Part shown: positions 7,603 to 16,445 of the stretch, piece after piece
Position numbering within the stretch: the first letter of the stretch is position 1
Layout of the letters: every line of letters starts with the position of its first letter
Assembly: GCA_946223075.1 (NCBI GenBank)
Contig: CAMILZ010000006.1
Location: 37,280 to 101,279 of the forward strand
Direction of reading: 5' to 3'
Origin: an uncultured Dermabacteraceae bacterium
Lineage (GTDB): Bacteria > Actinomycetota > Actinomycetes > Actinomycetales > Dermabacteraceae
Length of the DNA stretch: 64,000 nucleotides
Notes under the pieces: generated by a model
Database searches by the model: none
What the model was told of the DNA's origin: nothing
Seen by the model: the letters and a program-made list of their open reading frames with translations, nothing else
Translations under genes and position numbers: made by a program

Positions 7603-9231
7603 ATGGCCGAGCTCACCATTCGTCCCGAGGACATTCGGGACGCACTCGACACTGCGGTGTCGAACTACCAGCCCCAGAACGCAGGTCGCGAAGAAATCGG
7701 CCGCGTCACCGAATCAGCAGACGGTATTGCACGCGTCTCGGGTCTGCCGAACCTCATGGCAAACGAGCTCGTGCGCTTCGAGGACGGCACCCTCGGCCTC
7801 GCCCTCAACCTTGAGCTTCGCGAGGTCGGCGTCGTCGTGCTCGGCGAGTTCACCGGCATCGAAGAGGGCCAAGAGGTGCGCCGCACCGGGGAAGTCCTTT
7901 CGGTTCCCGTTGGCGACGGTTACCTCGGGCGCGTCGTTGACCCGATGGGCCGCCCCATCGACGGCCTTGGCGACATCGAGACCACGGGCCGCCGCGCCCT
8001 CGAACTCCAGGCGCCGAGCGTGATGCAGCGCAAGAGCGTGAAGGAACCGCTCCAGACCGGCATCAAGGCCATCGACTCGATGACCCCGATCGGCCGCGGC
8101 CAGCGCCAGCTCATCATCGGCGACCGCCAGACCGGCAAGACCACGATCGCCGTGGACACGATCCTCAACCAGAAGGCCAACTGGGAAACGGGCGACCCGG
8201 ATCAGCAGGTGCGCTGCATCTACGTCGCCGTGGGCCAGAAGGGCTCGACCATCGCCTCGGTGCGCGCGACCCTTGAGGAGAACGGTGCGCTCGACTACAC
8301 GACGATCGTTGCGGCTCCCGCTTCCGATCCCGCGGGCTTCAAGTACATCGCCCCCTACGCCGGCTCTGCCATCGGTCAGCACTGGATGTACGAGGGCAAG
8401 CACGTTCTCATCGTGTTCGATGACCTCTCGAAGCAGGCCGAGGCCTACCGTGCCGTGTCTCTTCTTCTGCGCCGTCCGCCGGGCCGCGAGGCTTACCCGG
8501 GCGACGTCTTCTTCCTCCACTCGCGTCTCCTCGAGCGCTGCGCAAAGCTCTCCGACGAGATGGGCGGCGGCTCGATGACCGGCCTTCCGATCATCGAAAC
8601 GAAGGCGAACGACGTCTCGGCGTACATTCCCACGAACGTCATTTCGATTACCGACGGCCAGTGCTTCCTGCAGTCGGACCTCTTCAACGCCAACCAGCGC
8701 CCCGCCGTGGACGTCGGCATCTCGGTGTCGCGCGTGGGTGGTTCGGCGCAGACCAAGGCGATGAAGGGCGTCTCCGGCACGCTCAAGATCTCGCTCGCGC
8801 AGTACCGCGACCTCGAGGCCTTCGCGATGTTCGCCTCGGATCTCGATGCCGCCTCGAAGCAGCAGCTCGCGCGTGGCGCTCGCCTCACCGAGCTCCTCAA
8901 GCAGGGCCAGGCAAAGCCGATGCCGTTCGAAGAACAGGTCGTCTCGATCTGGGCCGGCACGCGCGGCAAGCTCGACGAAATCGAGGTTGATGAGATTCTC
9001 GAGTTCGAGGAGCGCCTGCACGAGTTCCTGCGCCACAACGGCACGATCCTCGAGACGATCCGCGAGACCAAGAAGTTCTCGCCGGAAACCGAAGCTGAGC
9101 TCGACACCGTGATCGAGAACGTCAAGCGCGACTACTTCGCTGAAAAGCAGAAGGACGCCGTGTACGACAACGATGGCGTGATCGAGGACGAGTCAATCGA
9201 GCAAGAGTCGATCCTCAAGTCCTCCAAGTAG
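7603..9231 (+). CDS. atpA: F1Fo ATP synthase subunit alpha
   Basis: Alpha forms the non-catalytic nucleotide-binding sites of the F1 hexamer. The 542-aa protein shows the P-loop GDRQTGKT, the VISITDGQCFL block and the SVSRVGGSAQTKAMK signature with the arginine that reaches into the catalytic site. It extends about 30 residues beyond the E. coli protein with an acidic, Glu/Ser-rich tail. Mycobacterial alpha has a comparable tail that restrains ATP hydrolysis; the same role here is inference. Confidence 0.97.
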   Translation: MAELTIRPEDIRDALDTAVSNYQPQNAGREEIGRVTESADGIARVSGLPNLMANELVRFEDGTLGLALNLELREVGVVVLGEFTGIEEGQEVRRTGEVLSVPVGDGYLGRVVDPMGRPIDGLGDIETTGRRALELQAPSVMQRKSVKEPLQTGIKAIDSMTPIGRGQRQLIIGDRQTGKTTIAVDTILNQKANWETGDPDQQVRCIYVAVGQKGSTIASVRATLEENGALDYTTIVAAPASDPAGFKYIAPYAGSAIGQHWMYEGKHVLIVFDDLSKQAEAYRAVSLLLRRPPGREAYPGDVFFLHSRLLERCAKLSDEMGGGSMTGLPIIETKANDVSAYIPTNVISITDGQCFLQSDLFNANQRPAVDVGISVSRVGGSAQTKAMKGVSGTLKISLAQYRDLEAFAMFASDLDAASKQQLARGARLTELLKQGQAKPMPFEEQVVSIWAGTRGKLDEIEVDEILEFEERLHEFLRHNGTILETIRETKKFSPETEAELDTVIENVKRDYFAEKQKDAVYDNDGVIEDESIEQESILKSSK

Positions 9232-9275
9232 TGGCGGATGTTCGAGTAAGAGAACGTTAGTCACGAGGGAGAGAT

Positions 9276-10196
9276 ATGGGAGCCCAGCAAAGGGAATACA
9301 AGAAGCGGATCGGCTCCGCGAAGGGCATGAAGAAAATCTTCCAGGCCCAGGAAATGATCGCGGCTGCCCGAATCTCGAAGGCGCACGCGCGCGTGCAGGC
9401 CACGACCCCCTACGCGCAAGCGATCACGAACGCAATCGCCTCGGTCGTGCAGCACTCGGAAGAGGCGAACCACCCGTTCCTTGAAGCGGATCGCACCTTC
9501 TCCAACCGCGTCGGTGTTCTCCTCATTACCTCGGATCGCGGCATGGCGGGTTCGTACTCGCCGAGCGCGATCCGCGAGGCCGAGCACCTCACGAACAAGC
9601 TCCGCGAAGAAGGCAAGCAGCCGATCCTGTACGTCGTTGGCCGCAAGGGCGATTCGTACTACCGGTTCCGCAACCGCCCCGCCGAGAAGTCGTGGGTGGG
9701 CGTCAAGGAAGAAGAACTTCCAAGGCTCGGGCGCGAGATTTCGGCGCTCTTTCGCGAGGCACTGCTTTCCGAAGAGGTCGAGGAGCACCTCGATGAGCTG
9801 TACGTGGTGGGGCACCGGTTCGTGAACCGTTTCCGCCAGGACGTGAACGTTGTGCGCCTCGTGCCGCTTCAACTCAAGTCGGGGGACGCCGCCGAGAGCA
9901 GGCTGACGAAGCAGTACCCGCTGTACGAGTACACGCCGAGCGCCGACGAGGTGTTCGAAGAGCTCGTGCCGCGCTACGTCGAGTCGCGCATCATCAACAT
10001 CCTCCTTCAGTCGATCGCGTCGGAGCACGCGAGCAGGCAGAAGGCGATGAAGACCGCGACCGACAACGCGGAAACGCAGATCCAGAAGTTCACTCGCCTT
10101 GCAAACTCCGCTCGCCAGGCCGAGATCACCCAGGAAATCACGGAGATCGTGGGCGGTGCGGACGCCCTCAATGCCTCCGGCAGGAAAGAACGCTGA
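9276..10196 (+). CDS. atpG: F1Fo ATP synthase subunit gamma
   Basis: Gamma is the rotating central shaft. The 306-aa protein begins MGAQQREYKKRIGS and ends with the helix containing ASRQKAMKTATDNAE, both typical. It is about 20 residues longer than the E. coli protein, in line with actinobacterial gammas that carry an extra surface loop. The ATG has a GAGGGAGAG ribosome binding site. It lies between atpA and atpD. Confidence 0.96.
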   Translation: MGAQQREYKKRIGSAKGMKKIFQAQEMIAAARISKAHARVQATTPYAQAITNAIASVVQHSEEANHPFLEADRTFSNRVGVLLITSDRGMAGSYSPSAIREAEHLTNKLREEGKQPILYVVGRKGDSYYRFRNRPAEKSWVGVKEEELPRLGREISALFREALLSEEVEEHLDELYVVGHRFVNRFRQDVNVVRLVPLQLKSGDAAESRLTKQYPLYEYTPSADEVFEELVPRYVESRIINILLQSIASEHASRQKAMKTATDNAETQIQKFTRLANSARQAEITQEITEIVGGADALNASGRKER

Positions 10197-10223
10197 GCAC
10201 GAAAGCACATTTGGAGTAGAAGA

Positions 10224-11708
10224 ATGACCATCACCGAAAACGCCCCGGCCCAGACCGAGGCCAGCGCCGTCATCGGTCGTGTCGCTCGCGTGACCGGCGC
10301 CGTTGTCGACGTCGAATTCCCCGCGGGCCAGATCCCCGACATGTACAACGCCCTCGTCACCGAGATCGAACTGCCCACGGGCGACGCGGACGGCAGCACC
10401 ACCACGCAGACCCTCACCCTCGAGGTCGCCCAGCACCTCGGCGACGGCATGGTGCGCGGCATCGCGCTCAAGCCCACCGACGGTCTCGTGCGCGGCCAGG
10501 CTGTTCGCGACACCGGCGCTCCGATCTCCGTTCCCGTCGGTGACTTCACCCTCGGGCGCGTCTTCGACGTCGTGGGCAACGTGCTCAACGGCGAAGAGGG
10601 CGAAAAGCTCGAGATCAACGAACGCTGGCCCATTCACCGCAAGGCCCCGAACTTCGATCAGCTCGAGTCGAAGACTCAGATGTTCGAGACGGGCATCAAG
10701 TCGATCGACCTCCTCACCCCGTACGTGCAGGGCGGCAAGATCGGCCTGTTCGGCGGCGCAGGCGTGGGCAAGACCGTGCTCATCCAGGAGATGATCTACC
10801 GCGTGGCGAACAACCACGACGGCGTGTCCGTGTTCGCTGGCGTTGGCGAGCGCACCCGTGAGGGCTGGGACCTCATCGAGGAAATGACCGAATCGGGCGT
10901 GATCGAGAAGACCGCCCTCGTGTTCGGCCAGATGGACGAGCCGCCGGGCACGCGCCTTCGCGTTGCGCTCTCGGCGCTCACGATGGCGGAGTACTTCCGC
11001 GACGTGCAGAACCAGGACGTGCTCCTGTTCATCGACAACATCTTCCGCTTCACGCAGGCGGGCTCCGAGGTGTCGACCCTCCTCGGCCGCATGCCTTCGG
11101 CAGTGGGCTACCAGCCGAACCTCGCGGACGAGATGGGTGTGCTCCAGGAGCGCATTACCTCGACGCGCGGCCACTCGATTACGTCGATGCAGGCCATTTA
11201 CGTTCCGGCCGACGACTACACCGACCCGGCCCCGGCCACGACGTTCGCGCACCTCGATGCGACGACCGAGCTGAGCCGTGAAATCGCGTCGCGTGGTCTG
11301 TACCCCGCGATCGATCCGCTCGCCTCGACCTCGCGCATCCTCGATCCGCGCTACATCGGCCAGGATCACTACGAGGTTGCCGTGCGCGTCAAGCAGATCC
11401 TTCAGCGCAACAAGGAACTCCAGGACATCATCGCGATGCTCGGTGTCGATGAACTCTCGGAAGAGGACAAGGTCATCGTGGCCCGCGCTCGCCGCATCCA
11501 GCAGTTCCTTTCGCAGAACACCCACATGGCGAAGCAGTTCACCGGTGTGGACGGCTCGGATGTTCCGCTGCGTGACACGATCGAGGGCTTCAAGGGTATT
11601 TGCGATGGCGAGTTCGACCACATCGCCGAGCAGGCCTTCTTCAACGTTGGCGGTATCGACGACGTGCTGAAGAACTGGGATCGTATCCAGAAGGAAACTT
11701 CGAAGTGA
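10224..11708 (+). CDS. atpD: F1Fo ATP synthase subunit beta
   Basis: Beta carries the three catalytic sites of ATP synthesis. The 494-aa protein shows the Walker A motif GGAGVGKT, the catalytic glutamate in GVGERTREG, the Walker B strand VLLFIDNIFRFTQAG, and the DELSEEDK segment of the C-terminal lever that touches gamma. The first roughly 15 residues are an unconserved extension. Its stop codon overlaps the GTG start of atpC, so the two are translationally coupled. Confidence 0.97.
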   Translation: MTITENAPAQTEASAVIGRVARVTGAVVDVEFPAGQIPDMYNALVTEIELPTGDADGSTTTQTLTLEVAQHLGDGMVRGIALKPTDGLVRGQAVRDTGAPISVPVGDFTLGRVFDVVGNVLNGEEGEKLEINERWPIHRKAPNFDQLESKTQMFETGIKSIDLLTPYVQGGKIGLFGGAGVGKTVLIQEMIYRVANNHDGVSVFAGVGERTREGWDLIEEMTESGVIEKTALVFGQMDEPPGTRLRVALSALTMAEYFRDVQNQDVLLFIDNIFRFTQAGSEVSTLLGRMPSAVGYQPNLADEMGVLQERITSTRGHSITSMQAIYVPADDYTDPAPATTFAHLDATTELSREIASRGLYPAIDPLASTSRILDPRYIGQDHYEVAVRVKQILQRNKELQDIIAMLGVDELSEEDKVIVARARRIQQFLSQNTHMAKQFTGVDGSDVPLRDTIEGFKGICDGEFDHIAEQAFFNVGGIDDVLKNWDRIQKETSK

Positions 11709-12034
11709 GTGCCGTCAAGGTCAACTTCGTTTCCGCCGAGGGCGGCGTCTGGGAGGGCGAGGCCGAGTACGTCTCGGTGCACGCCATCGATGGTGCCATG
11801 GGCATCATGGCGGGCATGGAGCCGCACCTTGCCCTCCTGAGCGCCGGCCCCGTCGTGATTACTGAAGTTGGCGGCGAGAAGCACTCGTTCGTGGTCACGG
11901 GCGGTTTTTGTGCCGTTGACGCGGACGGTGTGAATGTCGTCGCCGACGAGGTTCTTACCGAGGAAGCGGCCCGCGAGGCTGCCCTGGATCGCGCGCAGCC
12001 CGCGACGGAGCTCGAGGGTAACGCCGACGACTAG
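11705..12034 (+). CDS. atpC: F1Fo ATP synthase subunit epsilon, short form
   Basis: Epsilon sits at the foot of gamma and can inhibit ATP hydrolysis. The frame is open further upstream inside atpD, but the GTG overlapping the atpD stop gives the natural start (MSAVKVNFVSAEGG). The 109-aa product keeps the N-terminal beta sandwich (to about residue 85) but has only one short helix after it; most bacterial epsilons are 130-140 aa with a two-helix inhibitory domain. It closes the atp operon and is followed by a strong terminator. Confidence 0.94.
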   Translation: MSAVKVNFVSAEGGVWEGEAEYVSVHAIDGAMGIMAGMEPHLALLSAGPVVITEVGGEKHSFVVTGGFCAVDADGVNVVADEVLTEEAAREAALDRAQPATELEGNADD

Positions 12035-12059
12035 CATCCGCGAGACTTCCTATCGCAGA

Positions 12060-12092
12060 AGACCCCACCTGCCGCGTGCAGGTGGGGTCTTT
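12060..12092 (+). terminator. rho-independent terminator of the atp operon
   Basis: A perfect 13-bp stem (12060-12072 with 12078-12090), rich in G+C and with a 5-nt loop, is followed by TTT. It lies between convergent atpC and nagA and may also limit read-through from the other strand. Confidence 0.9.
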
Positions 12093-12106
12093 GCGTATGC
12101 CTGGAG

Positions 12107-13303
12107 TCAGTTCACCCAGCCTCCGCCGTGCATGACGCGAACGGGGGAGAGGCCCTCAGCGTCGACGAGCACGAGATCGGCGCGTGCGCCTTCGCGAAGC
12201 TGGCCGATGTCCGCGCGCCCGAGAACACGTGCGGGAGTTGCGGTCGCGGCGAGAACCGCGCGCTCGAGCGGTACTCCCGCGTCGAGGTGCGCGAAGCGCA
12301 CGACATCGAGAAGGTGGGCGGTGCCGCCCGCGATCGCCCCGCCCTCGGTGAGGGTTGCGACGCCATTTTTCACCGTCACGGGGAGCGAGCCGAGCACGTA
12401 GTTGCCGTCGGCCATGCCAGTCGCGGCCATCGCGTCGGTGATGAGCATGATCTGACCGTCGCCGATGAGGTCGAACGTGTAGCGCACGGTGTCGGCGGAG
12501 GTATGGACGCCGTCGGCAATGAGTTCGGCCACCACGGCGCCCTGCGCTGCCTGGTCGATGGCGGCGAATGCGGGACCGGCATCGCGGTGGTGGATGGGCC
12601 GCATCGCGTTGAACAGGTGGGTGGCGGTGGGGAGGGAAGAGCGGGCTTCTGGTCCGACGCTTGCGAGCCTCTCTCGTGCCTTTTGGATCGCGGTGACCAT
12701 CTGCTCGCCGGTGCAGTCGGTGTGGCCGTAGCTCGGGAGGGCCCCGTTCGCGATCAGGGCGTGGGAGACGGCGCCGTCGAGGTCGGTTTCGGGTGCGATC
12801 GTCATGGTTGCGATCGTGCCGCCGCCCGCCTCGAGCAGCGCGAGGGTGCGCTCGGCGTCGCCCTCGGCGATGAACTGAGGATCGTGTGCGCCTTTGCGCG
12901 CGTGTGAAATGAAGGGGCCTTCGAGGTGGATCCCCGCGAGTTCGCCGCTCTCGACGAGGGAGCGAAGCGCGCTCACGCGTGTGAGGAGTGTTTCTTGAGA
13001 CGCGGTGACGAGCGAGGCGACGATGCTCGTCGTGCCGTGTGCGCGATGTTCCGCGATCGCGGGCGCCGCCTGCTCGGGGTTCTCGGTGTCGGGGAAGGAG
13101 AATCCGCCGCCGCCGTGGCAGTGGATGTCCACCAGACCGGGGAGTATGAGCCCGTCGTGGCGCATGTGCTCGTGGGTCTCGAATCCACGGGGAACGTCGC
13201 TTGCCGGGCCGGCGTAGGCGATTGAGCCGCCGTCAAGAACGATGGCGGCGTCTGGAACGAAAGTTCCTGAGAGAAAAGCGGTGCCGTCGATGCGCATTGC
13301 CAT
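12107..13303 (-). CDS. nagA: N-acetylglucosamine-6-phosphate deacetylase
   Basis: NagA removes the acetyl group from GlcNAc-6-phosphate in amino-sugar and cell-wall recycling. The 398-aa amidohydrolase-fold protein has the metal-binding motif DIHCHGGGG, the substrate segments HLEGPFI and ATHLFNAM, and the catalytic aspartate in LITDAMAATGM. Length is normal. It directly follows nucS on the same strand with no gap, so both are probably expressed from the nucS promoter. No nagB is seen nearby. Confidence 0.93.
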   Translation of the reverse strand: MAMRIDGTAFLSGTFVPDAAIVLDGGSIAYAGPASDVPRGFETHEHMRHDGLILPGLVDIHCHGGGGFSFPDTENPEQAAPAIAEHRAHGTTSIVASLVTASQETLLTRVSALRSLVESGELAGIHLEGPFISHARKGAHDPQFIAEGDAERTLALLEAGGGTIATMTIAPETDLDGAVSHALIANGALPSYGHTDCTGEQMVTAIQKARERLASVGPEARSSLPTATHLFNAMRPIHHRDAGPAFAAIDQAAQGAVVAELIADGVHTSADTVRYTFDLIGDGQIMLITDAMAATGMADGNYVLGSLPVTVKNGVATLTEGGAIAGGTAHLLDVVRFAHLDAGVPLERAVLAATATPARVLGRADIGQLREGARADLVLVDAEGLSPVRVMHGGGWVN

Positions 13304-13987
13304 TTAGAAGAGCCTCAATTCGGAGTTGTCGATACCGCGAAGTTCGTCGTAGTCAAGGGTGAGGCATTCGAAGCCGCGGTCTTTCGCAAGCGTGCGGGCC
13401 TGCGGCTTGATTTCCTGCGCGGCGAACATCCCGGTCACGGGGGCGAGGAGCGGGTCGCGGTTGAGAAGCTCAACGTAGCGGGTCAGCTGCTCGACGCCAT
13501 CGATCTCGCCGCGGCGCTTGATTTCGATCGCGACCGTTCCGCCTTCGGGGTTCTTCGCGAGAATGTCCACGGGGCCGATAGCGGTGGGGTATTCGCGGCG
13601 CACGAGCTTCCAGCCCTCCCCGATGCTTGCCATGTTTTCGGCGAGGAGCGCCTGGAGGTGTGCCTCAACGCCGGCTTTTTCGAGGCCCGGATCGATCCCG
13701 AGATCGCGGCTCATTTCGTCAAAAATTTCGAAGACCGTGATTTCGAGGCTGTCGCCCGTCTTCTTGTGCGTGACTTTCCAGGTCTCGAGAGCGTCTTCGG
13801 CCTCGGCTGGTTCGATCGTGAGCGTGCACGGCGGCGCCATCCAGTTGAGGGGCTTGTAACTGCCGCCATCGGAGTGGACGAGCACGCTGCCGTCGGCTTT
13901 GACCACGAGCAGTCGAGGGGCGCGCGCGAGATGCGCCGTGAGCCGCCCGACGTAATTGACAGAGCATTCCGCTAAAACTAATCGCAC
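13304..13987 (-). CDS. nucS: mismatch-specific endonuclease NucS/EndoMS
   Basis: NucS cuts both strands at mismatches and provides non-canonical mismatch repair in Actinobacteria that lack MutS/MutL. The 227-aa protein has the N-terminal DNA-binding half (NYVGRLTAHL, KPLNWMAPP) and a RecB-like nuclease core with D141, E155 and K157 (DILAK, then AIEIKRRG). It ends LRLF, similar to the C-terminal clamp-binding motif reported for actinobacterial NucS. The GTG start lies 6 nt after a TAGGCT -10 box, indicating a leaderless mRNA. nagA follows immediately. Confidence 0.95.
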   Translation of the reverse strand: MRLVLAECSVNYVGRLTAHLARAPRLLVVKADGSVLVHSDGGSYKPLNWMAPPCTLTIEPAEAEDALETWKVTHKKTGDSLEITVFEIFDEMSRDLGIDPGLEKAGVEAHLQALLAENMASIGEGWKLVRREYPTAIGPVDILAKNPEGGTVAIEIKRRGEIDGVEQLTRYVELLNRDPLLAPVTGMFAAQEIKPQARTLAKDRGFECLTLDYDELRGIDNSELRLF

Positions 13988-13993
13988 CGGTAA

Positions 13994-13999
13994 AGCCTA
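13994..13999 (-). promoter_or_regulatory. -10 box of a leaderless nucS transcript
   Basis: TAGGCT on the minus strand is followed by six bases and the nucS GTG start, so transcription would begin at or next to the start codon. No ribosome binding site and no clear -35 box are visible. The identical box and spacing occur before the minus-strand gene that starts at 61569. Confidence 0.6.
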
Positions 14000-14152
14000 C
14001 GTGATGGGTCTTTGAGCGCTCTTTACATGAAATGTTGACCTGCCCACTGGATGTGGCAGCCTTCAGCCCATCGCAGGAAAACTCCGCCAAAATAGGTGGG
14101 TACTGTGAAAAGCAGCATTGTTGACGTCGGAAGAGTGAAAGGTCGTGTCCCC

Positions 14153-15382
14153 ATGCGAAAGTGGCTAGCGGGCATCCTCATCCTCCTCGGTCTTGCGGGA
14201 CTTGCACTCGGATGGGCCGGCCAAACCGTGTGGGCACCGAAGGAGAACCACACGGCGAAAGCGAGCTTCACGAGCCCCGGAGCGGCCGTCGTCATCAATC
14301 CCGGCGTGCTCTATGTGGGTGGTCAAAAAGGCGCCGTGAAGATCACCTCGAGCGGTGACTACTACATGATTTCCGCCCCCGAGGGCACCGTGAAGGAATA
14401 CCTCGCGAAGTCGAAATACACGGCGATTACGGGCGCCTCGAATTGGTCGACTCTCGCGACGAGTACCGAAAATGCCGAGAAGAGCGAGGGCACCGCGGGC
14501 ATTCAGAACTCTGACCTGTGGACCGATGTCAAACAGAAGAAATCGGGGGAGACCTTCACGATCGAGGAGTGGTCAAAGGCCGAGCTCGATCCGCAAAAGC
14601 GCCAGCCCTACCGCGCGATTCTCCTCGCGAATGATGGCGATGCATCGAGCATCACCGAGGTCGAGATTACGTGGCCGTCGAACGCCTCGAATCCGTGGAC
14701 CCCGTACGCGTACGCGGCCGGCGCTGTGCTGCTCATCATCGGTCTCGTGCTTCTGCTCATCGCGTTCAACTCGCGCTCGAGGCGTGATGTGGAGCTTGAG
14801 GAAGCGATCAAGGATCGCCCGGTTCTCGAAGAAGGGGAAGGGGAGTCCGACGCTAGCCCCGCTCGGCTCGATGCTTCTCAGGGCGCGGAGCCTCCCGCGG
14901 AAGCCCCCAAAGCAGAGGGCTCGCATGTGGCGGGGGCAGCCGTCGGAATGGGCGAGGCCGCCGAGACTGACGGAGCCAAGACCAATGAAGCTGAGCCGGC
15001 TGAGGAGGGCGAGCTTGCTCCCGAATCGGAGGTGGAATCCGCGAAGGCTCCCGGCGAAAGCGTCACCGAGCCGGTTGCACCTGCAACAGAGCCTACCGAG
15101 CACACCGACCCCGCCGAGCCCGAGCCTACCGACGCTCCGCCGGCAGTTCCTGCAGCCACTTCTGCCGGCGCCGATACTCCCGTGACGGTCGCGCGCAAGG
15201 GGCGCCGCCGAGGCAACCCGGACGACGTGACCGATCGTCTCAAGGCGCTCGAACTCGACGAAGCCGAAACCACCGAAGGCGAAAGCGTGAAGACTCGCCG
15301 TGGCCGCAGGCGCGCCGCCGGAAGCGCCGTCACGACGACGATGACAGACCCCATTGCCACACGAATCGAGGAGGAACGATGA
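14153..15382 (+). CDS. membrane protein of unknown function with long Ala/Glu/Pro-rich cytoplasmic tail
   Basis: I do not recognise a family. The 409-aa product has an N-terminal membrane segment (about residues 4-24), an external domain of roughly 150 residues, a second membrane helix (about 184-204) and a cytoplasmic tail of some 200 residues, acidic and rich in Ala, Glu, Pro and Thr, ending with basic clusters (RKGRRRG, KTRRGRRRAAG). The ATG at 14153 is preceded by GAAAGG; the frame is open to a GTG at 14096. The ATGA overlap with the following lipoprotein gene implies coupled synthesis. A role at the cell envelope is inference. Confidence 0.75.
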   Translation: MRKWLAGILILLGLAGLALGWAGQTVWAPKENHTAKASFTSPGAAVVINPGVLYVGGQKGAVKITSSGDYYMISAPEGTVKEYLAKSKYTAITGASNWSTLATSTENAEKSEGTAGIQNSDLWTDVKQKKSGETFTIEEWSKAELDPQKRQPYRAILLANDGDASSITEVEITWPSNASNPWTPYAYAAGAVLLIIGLVLLLIAFNSRSRRDVELEEAIKDRPVLEEGEGESDASPARLDASQGAEPPAEAPKAEGSHVAGAAVGMGEAAETDGAKTNEAEPAEEGELAPESEVESAKAPGESVTEPVAPATEPTEHTDPAEPEPTDAPPAVPAATSAGADTPVTVARKGRRRGNPDDVTDRLKALELDEAETTEGESVKTRRGRRRAAGSAVTTTMTDPIATRIEEER

Positions 15383-16413
15383 CAGGACTTTCGAGGCGCA
15401 GCCTCCTCGGACTGACCGCACTCACCGCCGCTGGCGCACTGAGCGCCTGCGGAAGTGAAAAGAAGCCGCCGAAGGTTGACCCGGGCCCGAAGCTCGCGAG
15501 CCCCACACCGGAGCTCACGGGAACAAAGCTCGGTGAGATTCTCACGCAGTATGCGAGCACGCTCGAAAAAGCCGATGCGGAAAAGAACGCGGACCTCCTC
15601 GCCCCCCGAATCTCTGGGAGCGCCGCGGAGTTTCGCCGCGCGACCTACGACATCATCGCGAAGGTTCCCGAACACGAAAGCGCTCTTCAGCGTCCGAGCG
15701 ACAATCTCGTCGTGCCGATTTCCTCGACCTCGGAGGGTTTTCCGCGCTATGCGCTCGCGCTCGTGGACGACACGTCAAACGCGGGGGAGGCGCGCTTCTT
15801 CGTGGGCCTTGAACAGAAGGACGCCCGCTCCGACTACACGTCATGGGGCTGGGCTCGCCAGGCAGCAGGGATCGAGATGCCAACCGTGCCGAGCGCCGAG
15901 GCCGGGACGAAGCAGGTCGATATCGAGGAGCAAGGTCTCGTGCTGACGCCGAAGGAAACACTCGCGAAGTACGCGGCGGTGCTCACGGATGGGCACGATA
16001 ATGCCGATCCCGACGACCTCATTCTCGAGGACCCGTTCCAGCAGAGCGCCCACGCGGAAATCCAGGGCGAACGCGCGCAAATGAACGAGGGAGTGGACTG
16101 GGACGAGGTCGCCTCCGTGCGCGAAGAATACGCCGTCAAGGACGGTGAATTCCTCGGGCTCGCGACCGCCGAAGGCGGGGCCGTCATCATGGGCACGCTC
16201 ACGTCGACTCGCCGCGTGAGCGTGAACTCCGGTTCGATCTCGTACGCGGAGGACAACCTCTACACGAAACTCGCGGGAACCAAGAAGTTCGAAAAAGAGC
16301 TTGTGCGCACGTACGGCACGACCGTGCTCGTGCACATCCCCGCTGCGGACTCTGGCGCGAAGGTCCAGCCGATCGGGGCCTACAAGGTCCTTCTCTCGGT
16401 CTCCGGCAGCTGA
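15379..16413 (+). CDS. lipoprotein of unknown function with twin-arginine-like signal
   Basis: The 344-aa protein starts with SRRSLLGLTAL, a possible Tat motif, and a lipobox LSAC with the acylated cysteine near residue 24, followed by a Pro/Lys-rich linker. The mature part alternates helices and strands without a motif that I recognise. It probably sits on the outer face of the membrane. It overlaps the upstream membrane-protein gene by 4 bp, and the thioredoxin-like/TPR gene follows after about 30 bp. The export route (Tat or Sec) cannot be settled by eye. Confidence 0.75.
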   Translation: MTGLSRRSLLGLTALTAAGALSACGSEKKPPKVDPGPKLASPTPELTGTKLGEILTQYASTLEKADAEKNADLLAPRISGSAAEFRRATYDIIAKVPEHESALQRPSDNLVVPISSTSEGFPRYALALVDDTSNAGEARFFVGLEQKDARSDYTSWGWARQAAGIEMPTVPSAEAGTKQVDIEEQGLVLTPKETLAKYAAVLTDGHDNADPDDLILEDPFQQSAHAEIQGERAQMNEGVDWDEVASVREEYAVKDGEFLGLATAEGGAVIMGTLTSTRRVSVNSGSISYAEDNLYTKLAGTKKFEKELVRTYGTTVLVHIPAADSGAKVQPIGAYKVLLSVSGS

Positions 16414-16445
16414 GCGAGAACAAGGCAGGCGACGAAGGAGAAACG

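Noticed and set aside
9261..11621. 786-codon open frame on the minus strand opposite atpG and atpD
   Set aside because: It is antisense to two highly conserved genes, is an effect of G+C-rich codon use, and shows no family motif.
11600..11704. Upstream extension of atpC into atpD
   Set aside because: The open frame starts inside atpD, but the GTG overlapping the atpD stop gives the conserved epsilon N terminus.
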